From assembly GCF_013386585.1 (NCBI RefSeq), contig NZ_JACARO010000002.1, forward strand, positions 277,459 to 341,458: 64,000 nt of DNA. Direction: 5' to 3'. Below the pieces are notes generated by a model. That model searched no databases, had not been told where the DNA came from, and worked only from the letters and a program-made list of their open reading frames with translations. Both the position numbers and the translations under genes were made by a program. Below are positions 57,090-64,000 of the stretch, one piece after another (the first letter of the stretch is position 1; each line of letters begins with the position of its first letter). The stretch comes from Pseudomonas sp. P7548 (GTDB lineage Bacteria; Pseudomonadota; Gammaproteobacteria; Pseudomonadales; Pseudomonadaceae).

Positions 57090-57149
57090 GTTGATTGGGT
57101 TTGCAATTCAGAATAATGGTTGTTTGTTAGGTCTCATTGGAGTCTGGCA

Positions 57150-58433
57150 ATGGCATTGCGCGAAACGTGTTTGTGGGAACAACTCACCCCTGGCCGGCCG
57201 GATCGCGCCGCGCTCAAGGGCGAGGTCAAGGTGGATGTGTGCGTGATCGGCGCCGGCATCACCGGTTTGTCGGCGGCCATTCACTTGCTGGAACAGGGCA
57301 AAAGCGTTGCCGTGCTGGAGGCCCATCGCACCGGTCACGGCGGTTCGGGGCGCAACGTCGGGCTGGTCAACGCCGGCCTGTGGATCCCGCCAGACGACAT
57401 CGAAGCCGGTTTCGGCGAAGCGGTGGGCAGCCAGCTCAACCGCATGCTCGGCGCGGCACCGTCCCTGGTGTTCAGCCTCATCGACAAATACACCATTGAT
57501 TGCCAACTGCGCCGTGAAGGCACCTTGCACATGGCGCACAACGCCCGGGGCGAGGCGGACCTGCGCAGCCGTGAAGAACAATGGAAGCGCCGGGGCGCGC
57601 CGGTGGAATTGCTCACCGGCCAGGCCTGCGAGCAGGCCACGGGTACTAAAAAGATCGCCGCTGCCTTGCTCGACCGACGGGCCGGCACCCTGAACCCGAT
57701 GGCTTACACCACCGGTCTGGCGAATGCGGCCGTCGGCCTGGGCGGGCAGTTGTTCGACCATTCCCCGGTCACCCAGCTTGAGCGCCAGGGCGCGCACTGG
57801 TCGGTGCAGACCGCCCAGGGTTCGGTACAGGCGGCGCAGGTGGTGATCGCCTCGAATGCCTACACCGAAGGCGAATGGACCGAACTGCGGCGCAATTTCT
57901 TCCCCGGCTATTACTACCAGGTGGCGTCAGCCCCGCTCACGGACGACGCGGCCCAGCAGATCCTGCCGGGTGGCCAGGGGTCGTGGGACACGCGTCAGGT
58001 GTTGAGCAGCATCCGCCGCGATGCCGACGGGCGCCTGTTGCTCGGCAGCCTGGGCAACGGCAATCAGAAACCAGCGTGGTTCCTCAAGGCGTGGGCCGAT
58101 CGGGTGCAGCAGCATTACTTCCCGTACCTCAAATCGGTGCAGTGGGAGTGCACCTGGACCGGCTGCATCGCCTTCACGCCGGACCACCTGATGCGCCTGT
58201 TCGAGCCAGCGCCGGGCCTGGTGGCAGTAACGGGCTATAACGGGCGTGGCGTGACCACCGGCAGCGTGGTCGGCAAGGCGTTTGCCGATTACCTGTGTCA
58301 CCAGAATCCCCAGGCCTTGCCGATTCCCTTCGCGCCGATGCGTCCCCTGGCCGGGGTGGGCCTGCGCAGTTGCCTGTATGAAGCCGGATTCTCGCTGTAT
58401 CACGCCGGGCAATGCCTGCGGATCGTGATCTGA
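57150..58433 (+). CDS. amaA: L-pipecolate oxidase
   Basis: AmaA oxidises L-pipecolate to piperidine-6-carboxylate, feeding AmaB. The 427-residue FAD oxidoreductase (DadA/GlpO-like fold) starts with the dinucleotide motif VIGAGITGLSAAIHL (Gly34, Gly36, Gly39), has GGSGRNVGLVNAG in the FAD region and a C-terminal GYNGRGVTTGSV. The ATG at 57150 has GGAG nine bases upstream. The frame is open to 57120. It is co-directional with amaB. Confidence 0.93.
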   Translation: MALRETCLWEQLTPGRPDRAALKGEVKVDVCVIGAGITGLSAAIHLLEQGKSVAVLEAHRTGHGGSGRNVGLVNAGLWIPPDDIEAGFGEAVGSQLNRMLGAAPSLVFSLIDKYTIDCQLRREGTLHMAHNARGEADLRSREEQWKRRGAPVELLTGQACEQATGTKKIAAALLDRRAGTLNPMAYTTGLANAAVGLGGQLFDHSPVTQLERQGAHWSVQTAQGSVQAAQVVIASNAYTEGEWTELRRNFFPGYYYQVASAPLTDDAAQQILPGGQGSWDTRQVLSSIRRDADGRLLLGSLGNGNQKPAWFLKAWADRVQQHYFPYLKSVQWECTWTGCIAFTPDHLMRLFEPAPGLVAVTGYNGRGVTTGSVVGKAFADYLCHQNPQALPIPFAPMRPLAGVGLRSCLYEAGFSLYHAGQCLRIVI

Positions 58434-58454
58434 TCAGCGAAATACCGCTCAGAA

Positions 58455-58477
58455 GCCTGCATTTTCTTAGCAGGCTA
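58455..58477 (+). terminator. hairpin after amaA
   Basis: AGCCTGC (58455-58461) pairs with GCAGGCT (58471-58477). It has no U-tract, so termination is uncertain. Confidence 0.4.
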
Positions 58478-58513
58478 CTAATCTGTATTGGTGCAAGTCG
58501 TAGCAATCACGCA

Positions 58514-58550
58514 CTGTAAATGTGCAGTTCCGTTACGCACATTGTTACAG
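58514..58550. promoter_or_regulatory. large interrupted dyad upstream of livK
   Basis: CTGTAA-ATGTGC-N11-GCACAT-TG-TTACAG: two perfect 6-bp inverted pairs, interrupted only by a TG bulge. It sits about 200 bases before the sigma-54 promoter and looks like a binding site for a dimeric regulator. It also contains GTTAC repeats of the kind reported for CbrB. Confidence 0.5.
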
Positions 58551-58576
58551 GTGCAGGAACTGTCGTTTATACGCCT

Positions 58577-58650
58577 GGTTGCAGGTGCGACCCGTCAGGG
58601 TTGTACTTTTTGGATCCATTGGTTGCACCTCTTGATGCTAGACGGTTGCA
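58577..58650 (+). repeat. four phased GGTTG(C/T)A repeats upstream of livK
   Basis: GGTTGCA at 58577, GGTTGTA at 58599, GGTTGCA at 58621 and GGTTGCA at 58644. The intervals are 22, 22 and 23 bases, about two turns of the helix, so all sites face one side of the DNA. They lie roughly 100-170 bases before the expected transcription start, as upstream activating sites of a sigma-54 promoter do. Confidence 0.6.
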
Positions 58651-58722
58651 CGTCCTGGCAAAAGGAGTCGAAACGCCTGTAATAACAATGACACCGTGTC
58701 TTTTTGATTAATAAAAACGTAA

Positions 58723-58738
58723 TGGCACGCGCCTTGCT
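58723..58738 (+). promoter_or_regulatory. livK: sigma-54 promoter of livK
   Basis: TGGCACGCGCCTTGCT is a complete match to TGGCAC-N5-TTGCW. Transcription should start near 58750, giving a leader of about 58 bases. Confidence 0.85.
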
Positions 58739-58783
58739 CTGGGCTTTCTCGTGAAAGTTTGCAGTGAACTCGTAGTGCCAATA

Positions 58784-58791
58784 AACAAAAA
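58784..58791 (+). promoter_or_regulatory. livK: Crc/Hfq-type A-rich motif before the livK ribosome site
   Basis: AACAAAAA fits AAYAANAA and lies five bases before the GGAG ribosome site, where Hfq-Crc binding represses translation in Pseudomonas. Amino-acid uptake genes are known targets. Confidence 0.5.
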
Positions 58792-58807
58792 CCTCGGAGC
58801 ACCACTC

Positions 58808-59944
58808 ATGTCCCAGACGTTTTACAAGAAAGGTTTTCTGGCCCTCGCCGTGACAGCGGCACTGGGTGTTTCTACGTTTGTTCAAGCTGACGTGAAGATT
58901 GGCGTAGCGGGCCCGATGACGGGCGCCAACGCAGCTTTCGGTGAGCAGTACATGAAGGGTGCCCAAGCGGCAGCCGATGTGATCAACAAGGCCGGTGGCG
59001 TCAACGGCGAGCAGATCAAGCTGGTGGCCGGCGACGATGCCTGCGAACCCAAGCAAGCCGTGGCCGTGGCCAACCGCCTGGCCGACCAGGACAAAGTGAT
59101 CGGCGTGGTCGGGCACTTCTGCTCCTCCAACACCATCCCGGCGTCCGAGGTCTACGACGAAGCAGGCATCATCATGATCACCCCGGGTTCCACCAACCCG
59201 CAGGTGACCGAGCGTGGCCTGGGCGCGGTATTCCGTATGTGCGGGCGTGACGACCAGCAAGGCATCGTGGCCGGCGACTACATCGTCGACGTGCTCAAGG
59301 GCAAGAAAGTCGCGGTCATCAACGACAAAGACACCTACGGCAAAGGCCTGGCTGACGCCACCGCTGCCCAGTTGACCAAGCGCGGCGTGAAACCTGTGCT
59401 GGAAGAAGGCCTGACCCGTGGCGAGAAAGACTTCAGCGCCCTGGTCACCAAGATCCGCTCCACCGGCGCTGACGTCGTGTACTTCGGCGGCCTGCACCCG
59501 GAAGCCGGTCCTCTGGTTCGCCAGATCCGTGAAGCGGGCCTCAAAGACGTCAAGTTCATGTCCGATGACGGTGTCGTGACCGACGAACTGGTCGCCACCG
59601 CTGGCGGCGCGCAATACGTAGACGGCGTGTACATGACCTTCGGCGCCGACCCACGCCTGCTGCCAGACAGCAAGGCCGTTGTGGAGCAATTCCGCAAAGC
59701 CGGCGTAGAACCTGAAGGCTACACCCTGTACGCCTACGCTTCGATCCAGGCCCTGGCTGCTGGCTTCAACGGCGCCAAATCCAACAAGGGCGAAGACGCG
59801 GCCAAGTGGCTCAAGGCTCACCCGGTGAAAACCGTCATGGGTGAAAAAGCCTGGGATGGCAAGGGCGACCTGAAAATCTCCGACTACGTGGTTTACCAGT
59901 GGGATAAAGACGGCAAATACCACCAGCTGGAAAAACAGAAGTAA
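58808..59944 (+). CDS. livK: branched-chain amino acid ABC transporter, periplasmic binding protein
   Basis: The 378-residue precursor has a signal peptide ending at about residue 27 (FVQA/DVK). The mature part has the LIVBP fold: VAGPMTGANAAFGEQYMKGA, a GDDACEPKQAVAVANRL stretch with the conserved first Cys, and GHFCSSNTIPASEVYDE with the second Cys of the disulfide. It binds leucine, isoleucine and valine in relatives; broader specificity is possible. The ATG at 58808 has GGAG nine bases upstream; the frame is open to 58751. It leads the livK-H-M-G-F group, with a REPIN before livH. Confidence 0.93.
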   Translation: MSQTFYKKGFLALAVTAALGVSTFVQADVKIGVAGPMTGANAAFGEQYMKGAQAAADVINKAGGVNGEQIKLVAGDDACEPKQAVAVANRLADQDKVIGVVGHFCSSNTIPASEVYDEAGIIMITPGSTNPQVTERGLGAVFRMCGRDDQQGIVAGDYIVDVLKGKKVAVINDKDTYGKGLADATAAQLTKRGVKPVLEEGLTRGEKDFSALVTKIRSTGADVVYFGGLHPEAGPLVRQIREAGLKDVKFMSDDGVVTDELVATAGGAQYVDGVYMTFGADPRLLPDSKAVVEQFRKAGVEPEGYTLYAYASIQALAAGFNGAKSNKGEDAAKWLKAHPVKTVMGEKAWDGKGDLKISDYVVYQWDKDGKYHQLEKQK

Positions 59945-59975
59945 TCAACGCGACAGCTTGAACACCCTCCATCCC

Positions 59976-60062
59976 TGTGGGAGCTGGCTTGCCTGCGATT
60001 GCATCACAGCAGTACACCTGAAGCACCGCGGTGTCTGCATCGCAGGCAAGCCAGCTCCCACA
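59976..60062. repeat. REPIN between livK and livH
   Basis: TGTGGGAGCTGGCTTGCCTG at the left and the inverted copy ending GCTCCCACA at the right, same GCCTGCGAT subtype on both arms. Its place inside an operon could protect livK mRNA and raise the amount of binding protein over permeases. Confidence 0.87.
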
Positions 60063-60161
60063 TGGACTGTGGTTGTTTGAGCCCGGCCACAAATCTGTCT
60101 TTTCCTCCAGAAGCGCCGCACACCCACCGGTGTGCAGGTGCTCACCGCGTGAGATTGCGTT

Positions 60162-61076
60162 ATGGATGGTATTTTCCTGCAGCAACTGGTCAACGGCCTG
60201 ACCCTCGGGTCGGTCTATGGCCTGATCGCCATCGGCTACACAATGGTCTATGGCATCATTGGCATGATCAACTTCGCCCATGGCGAGGTTTATATGATTT
60301 CCGCTTACCTCGCGGCGATCAGTCTGGCACTGCTGGCTTACTTCGGCATCGAATCCTTCCCGCTGCTCATTCTCGGCACCTTGATCTTCACCGTCGTCGT
60401 CACCGGCGTTTACGGTTGGGTCATCGAGCGTGTCGCCTACAAACCGCTGCGCAACTCCACCCGACTGGCACCGCTGATCAGCGCCATCGGCATCTCCCTG
60501 ATCCTGCAGAACTACGCCCAGATCGCCCAGGGCGCCAAGCAACAAGGTATTCCCACCCTGCTGGCCGGGGCCTGGCGTGTCGACTTCGGCACAGGCTTTG
60601 TTCAGTTGACGTACACCAAGGTCTTCATCCTGGTCGCAGCCTTCGCAGGCATGGCCCTGCTGACCTATGTCATCAAATACACCAAGCTCGGCCGCATGTG
60701 CCGCGCCACCCAGCAAGACCGCAAGATGGCTTCCATCCTCGGCATCAACACCGACCGCGTGATTTCCTACGTGTTTGTCATCGGTGCCGCCATGGCCGCC
60801 CTGGCCGGCGTATTGATCACCTTGAACTACGGCACCTTCGACTTCTATGCCGGCTTCATCATCGGCATCAAGGCATTTACCGCAGCGGTACTCGGCGGCA
60901 TCGGCTCCCTGCCTGGGGCCATGCTTGGCGGGATCATCCTGGGTATTTCCGAGTCGTTGTTCTCGGGGTTGATCAACTCTGACTACAAAGACGTGTTCAG
61001 TTTCTCCCTGCTGGTGGTGATTCTGATTTTCCGTCCCCAGGGCCTGCTCGGTCGCCCACTCGTGGCGAAGGTGTAA
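60162..61076 (+). CDS. livH: branched-chain amino acid ABC permease LivH
   Basis: One of two inner-membrane permeases of the LIV transporter. The 304-residue protein has about eight membrane helices and the family stretches FLQQLVNGLTLGSVYGLIAI, AHGEVYMI and the cytoplasmic coupling region GRMCRATQQDRKMASILGI. It follows livK after 217 bases that hold a REPIN. livM starts two bases after its stop. Confidence 0.95.
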   Translation: MDGIFLQQLVNGLTLGSVYGLIAIGYTMVYGIIGMINFAHGEVYMISAYLAAISLALLAYFGIESFPLLILGTLIFTVVVTGVYGWVIERVAYKPLRNSTRLAPLISAIGISLILQNYAQIAQGAKQQGIPTLLAGAWRVDFGTGFVQLTYTKVFILVAAFAGMALLTYVIKYTKLGRMCRATQQDRKMASILGINTDRVISYVFVIGAAMAALAGVLITLNYGTFDFYAGFIIGIKAFTAAVLGGIGSLPGAMLGGIILGISESLFSGLINSDYKDVFSFSLLVVILIFRPQGLLGRPLVAKV

Positions 61077-61078
61077 AC

Positions 61079-62356
61079 ATGTCTGCTGCCAAATCGATTG
61101 ATATCAAGAAAAGTGTGGTCGACACGATCCTCGCCGGGCTGATTTCGCTGATTGTATTCGGCCCGATCGTCGGCGTGGTCCTCGACGGCTACAGCTTCAA
61201 CCTGGAACCGGCCCGCGTGGCCTCGCTGGTCGCCATCGTGATGGCCGGCCGCTTCGCCCTGAGCCTGTTCCTGCAAACCCCCAAGGGCCTGAAGATCCTG
61301 CAAGGCTTCGAGAGCAGTGGCTCCGGCGTGCATGTGCTGCCACCGGACTACAAGTCACGCCTGCGCTGGATCATCCCGGCGCTGATCGTGATCGCCATCG
61401 TGTTCCCGATCTTCGCCAACAAGTACCTGCTGACCGTGGTGATCCTCGGGCTGATCTACGTGTTGCTGGGCCTGGGCCTGAACATCGTGGTCGGCCTGGC
61501 CGGCTTGCTAGACCTGGGTTACGTGGCGTTCTACGCCATCGGGGCCTACGGCCTGGCGCTGGGCTACCAATACCTGGGCCTCGGCTTCTGGACAGTGCTG
61601 CCGCTAGCGGCAATCTGTGCGGCGCTGGCAGGGTGCATACTCGGGTTCCCGGTGTTGCGCATGCACGGCGACTACCTGGCGATCGTGACCCTGGGCTTTG
61701 GTGAAATCATCCGCCTGGTGCTCAACAACTGGCTGTCGTTCACCGGTGGCCCGAACGGCATGCCGGTGCCGTCGCCGACCTTCCTCGGCCTGGAGTTCGG
61801 GCGCAAGGCGAAGGACGGCGGGATTCCCTTCCACGAGTTCTTCGGCATCGATTACAACCCCAACATCAAGTTCATGTTCATCTACATCGTGCTGTTTCTG
61901 GTGGTGCTGGCCGTGCTGTACATCAAGCACCGCCTGACCCGTATGCCGGTGGGCCGCGCCTGGGAAGCCTTGCGCGAAGATGAAATCGCCTGCCGTTCCA
62001 TGGGCCTGAACCACGTGCTGGTCAAGCTCTCGGCCTTCACCATCGGTGCTTCTACAGCCGGTTTGGCCGGGGTGTTCTTTGCCAGCTACCAGGGCTTCGT
62101 CAACCCGTCCTCGTTCACCTTCTTCGAGTCGGCGCTGATCCTGGCCATCGTGGTGTTGGGTGGCATGGGGTCGACGGTGGGCGTGGTGATCGCGGCGTTC
62201 GTCCTGACCGTCGCGCCGGAACTGCTGCGCAGCTTCTCCGAATACCGCGTGCTGCTGTTTGGCGTGTTGATGGTGGTGATGATGATCTGGCGACCGCGCG
62301 GCTTGATCCGCATCAGCCGTACCGGTGTGACCCCACGTAAAGGAGTGGCGCCATGA
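61079..62356 (+). CDS. livM: branched-chain amino acid ABC permease LivM
   Basis: The second permease, 425 residues, with about ten membrane helices, an extended N terminus as in other pseudomonads, and the blocks GLNIVVGLAGLLDLGYVAFY, GDYLAIVTLGFGEIIRL and the coupling loop GRAWEALREDEIACRSMGLN. Its stop overlaps the livG ATG, so the two are coupled. Confidence 0.95.
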   Translation: MSAAKSIDIKKSVVDTILAGLISLIVFGPIVGVVLDGYSFNLEPARVASLVAIVMAGRFALSLFLQTPKGLKILQGFESSGSGVHVLPPDYKSRLRWIIPALIVIAIVFPIFANKYLLTVVILGLIYVLLGLGLNIVVGLAGLLDLGYVAFYAIGAYGLALGYQYLGLGFWTVLPLAAICAALAGCILGFPVLRMHGDYLAIVTLGFGEIIRLVLNNWLSFTGGPNGMPVPSPTFLGLEFGRKAKDGGIPFHEFFGIDYNPNIKFMFIYIVLFLVVLAVLYIKHRLTRMPVGRAWEALREDEIACRSMGLNHVLVKLSAFTIGASTAGLAGVFFASYQGFVNPSSFTFFESALILAIVVLGGMGSTVGVVIAAFVLTVAPELLRSFSEYRVLLFGVLMVVMMIWRPRGLIRISRTGVTPRKGVAP

Positions 62357-63228
62357 GCAAGGAAATCGTGCTCTCCGTGGAACACCTGATGATGCACTTC
62401 GGTGGCATCAAGGCCTTGAGCGATGTGAGCCTCAAGGTCGAACGCAACTCGATCTTCGCCCTGATCGGCCCCAACGGCGCCGGCAAGACCACGGTGTTCA
62501 ACTGCCTCACCGGCTTTTACAAAGCCAGCGGCGGCAAGATCGAACTCAACGTGCGCGGCAAGCAAACCAATGTGATCCAGCTGCTCGGCGAGCGTTTCCA
62601 GCCTGTCGACTTTGTTTCGCCGAAAAGCTTCCTCAGCCGCGTCTACTACAAGATGTTCGGCGGCACCCACCTGGTGAACCGCGCCGGCCTGGCCCGGACC
62701 TTCCAGAACATTCGCCTGTTCAAGGAAATGTCGGTGCTGGAAAACCTGCTGGTGGCCCAGCACATGTGGGTTAACCGCAACATGCTGGCGGGCATTCTCA
62801 ATACCAAGGGCTACCGCAAGGCTGAAAGCGACGCCCTCGACCACGCCTTCTACTGGCTGGAAGTGGTGGACCTGGTGGACTGCGCCAACCGCCTGGCCGG
62901 TGAGCTTTCCTACGGCCAGCAGCGCCGCCTGGAAATCGCCCGCGCCATGTGCACCCGGCCGCAGATCATCTGCCTGGACGAACCGGCAGCGGGCCTCAAC
63001 CCCCAGGAAACCGAAGCCCTCAGCGCGATGATTCGCCTGTTGCGCGACGAACACGACCTCACGGTGGTGCTGATCGAACACGACATGGGCATGGTGATGA
63101 GTATTTCCGACCACATCGTGGTGCTGGACCACGGCAACGTGATCGCCGAAGGCGGGCCGGACGCGATCCGCAACGACCCGAAAGTGATTGCGGCCTACCT
63201 GGGCGCCGACGAAGAGGAGCTTGTATGA
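62353..63228 (+). CDS. livG: branched-chain amino acid ABC ATPase LivG
   Basis: A 291-residue ABC ATPase: Walker A GPNGAGKT, an inserted stretch of about 60 residues before the Q-loop (including the LARTFQNIRLFKEM region), signature SYGQQRRLEIA and Walker B ICLDEPAAGLNP. With LivF it powers the LIV importer. Its stop overlaps the livF ATG. Confidence 0.95.
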   Translation: MSKEIVLSVEHLMMHFGGIKALSDVSLKVERNSIFALIGPNGAGKTTVFNCLTGFYKASGGKIELNVRGKQTNVIQLLGERFQPVDFVSPKSFLSRVYYKMFGGTHLVNRAGLARTFQNIRLFKEMSVLENLLVAQHMWVNRNMLAGILNTKGYRKAESDALDHAFYWLEVVDLVDCANRLAGELSYGQQRRLEIARAMCTRPQIICLDEPAAGLNPQETEALSAMIRLLRDEHDLTVVLIEHDMGMVMSISDHIVVLDHGNVIAEGGPDAIRNDPKVIAAYLGADEEELV

Positions 63229-63941
63229 ACGGGCCTATCCTCGAAATGAAGGACCTGGACGTGTTCTACGGCCCGATCCAGGCCCTGAAAAAAGTCTCGC
63301 TGCACATCAACGAAGGTGAAACCGTGAGCCTGATCGGCTCCAACGGCGCGGGTAAATCCACGCTGCTGATGTCGATCTTCGGCCAGCCACGGGCGGAGTC
63401 GGGGCAGATCATCTACAACGGTGTCGACATCACCCACAAGTCGTCCCACTACATCGCCTCCAACGGCATTGCGCAATCGCCGGAAGGGCGGCGGGTGTTC
63501 CCCGACATGACCGTCGAGGAAAACCTGCTGATGGGCACCATCCCCATTGGTGACAAGTTCGCCCAAGAAGACATGCAGCGCATGTTCGAGCTGTTCCCAC
63601 GGCTCAAGGAGCGGCGTAACCAGCGGGCCATGACCATGTCCGGTGGCGAGCAGCAAATGCTTGCCATTGCCCGTGCGCTGATGAGCCGGCCCAAGCTGCT
63701 GTTGCTGGACGAACCGAGCCTGGGCCTGGCGCCGATTGTGGTGAAGCAGATCTTCGCCACCCTGCGCGAGCTGGCGGCCACCGGCATGACCATCTTCCTG
63801 GTGGAGCAGAATGCCAACCATGCGCTGCGCCTGTCGGACCGGGCGTATGTGATGGTCAACGGGGAGATCCGCCTGACCGGCACCGGTAAAGAGCTGCTGG
63901 TCAACGAGGAAGTGCGCAACGCCTACCTCGGCGGGCACTAG
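63225..63941 (+). CDS. livF: branched-chain amino acid ABC ATPase LivF
   Basis: A 238-residue ABC ATPase: Walker A GSNGAGKST, QSPEGRRVFPDMTVEENL, signature MSGGEQQMLAIARAL and Walker B LLLLDEPSLGLAP. The start is the ATG at 63225, overlapping the livG stop, with AGAGGAG upstream; earlier in-frame codons belong to antisense-like frames of livG. It is the last gene of the operon in the window, followed by a REP. Confidence 0.95.
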   Translation: MNGPILEMKDLDVFYGPIQALKKVSLHINEGETVSLIGSNGAGKSTLLMSIFGQPRAESGQIIYNGVDITHKSSHYIASNGIAQSPEGRRVFPDMTVEENLLMGTIPIGDKFAQEDMQRMFELFPRLKERRNQRAMTMSGGEQQMLAIARALMSRPKLLLLDEPSLGLAPIVVKQIFATLRELAATGMTIFLVEQNANHALRLSDRAYVMVNGEIRLTGTGKELLVNEEVRNAYLGGH

Positions 63942-63963
63942 ATTAAAATTTGACGCAGGCCCC

Positions 63964-64000
63964 TGTGGGAGCGGGCTTGCTCGCGAAAGCGGTGTGTCAG
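63964..64000. repeat. REP cut by the window end
   Basis: TGTGGGAGCGGGCTTGCTCG with GCGAAAGCGG, the GCTCGCGAA subtype. Its inverted partner, if present, lies beyond the window. Confidence 0.8.

Overview
This window is a piece of a Pseudomonas chromosome, most likely from the P. fluorescens group. The evidence is the gene order (parC, serB, psd, rhdA, motAB, rsgA, orn, queG, nnrD, tsaE, amiB, mutL, miaA, hfq, hflX, hflK, hflC, hisZ, purA, rnr, rlmB, rpsF, rpsR, rplI, dnaB, then azu, nadE, pncB, and a liv cluster). That order follows what I remember of the pseudomonad region around PAO1 parC to livF. GC is high, azurin is present, motA has a FliA promoter, RpoN promoters are present, and the intergenic gaps carry many GTGGGAGC-type REP/REPIN repeats. 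I ran no database search; family names come from motifs and context.

Layout: 1-5739 holds partial parC, a PqiC-like lipoprotein, a long YtjB/Smp-like membrane protein and serB. 5879-9163 is a minus-strand group: psd, rhdA and an HDOD protein. 9330-12946 holds motAB behind a FliA-type promoter, then rsgA and orn. 13124-24312 is the tightly packed core: a TRIC-like channel, queG, then nnrD-tsaE-amiB-mutL-miaA-hfq-hflX-hflK-hflC. 24618-27149 is hisZ-purA. 27289-31907 is a more accessory stretch: a chemoreceptor with a good sigma-54 promoter, and an iron(III) binding protein plus permease with no ATPase. 32020-32464 carries two tandem tRNA-Leu(CAG) genes, each with its own promoter and terminator. 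32626-38416 is rnr-rlmB and the S6/S18/DUF2232/L9 operon. 38527-42419 is dnaB and a YgiQ-type radical SAM protein.

42632-43998 is a two-gene unit I do not recognise: a protein with hydrophobic central segments followed by a four-helix membrane protein with overlapping stop and start. 44187-50981 encodes a transglutaminase-DUF2126 fusion, an ATP-grasp/alpha-E fusion and a second transglutaminase. Together they look like a poorly characterised amide-bond-forming and amide-bond-cleaving system. A 60-residue, highly charged protein ending in Glu lies next to it on the other strand. 51623-54251 is azurin (behind an ANR-type box), nadE and pncB. 54458-58433 is a LysR regulator divergent from amaB and amaA (L-lysine/L-pipecolate catabolism). 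58808-63941 is livK-livH-livM-livG-livF. Its leader has a sigma-54 promoter, a large dyad, four GGTTG(C/T)A repeats spaced 22, 22 and 23 bp, and a Crc/Hfq-type A-rich motif by the ribosome binding site.

Fourteen REP/REPIN elements sit in the gaps, one cut by the window end. No CRISPR array, prophage, transposase, rRNA or complete insertion sequence was seen.
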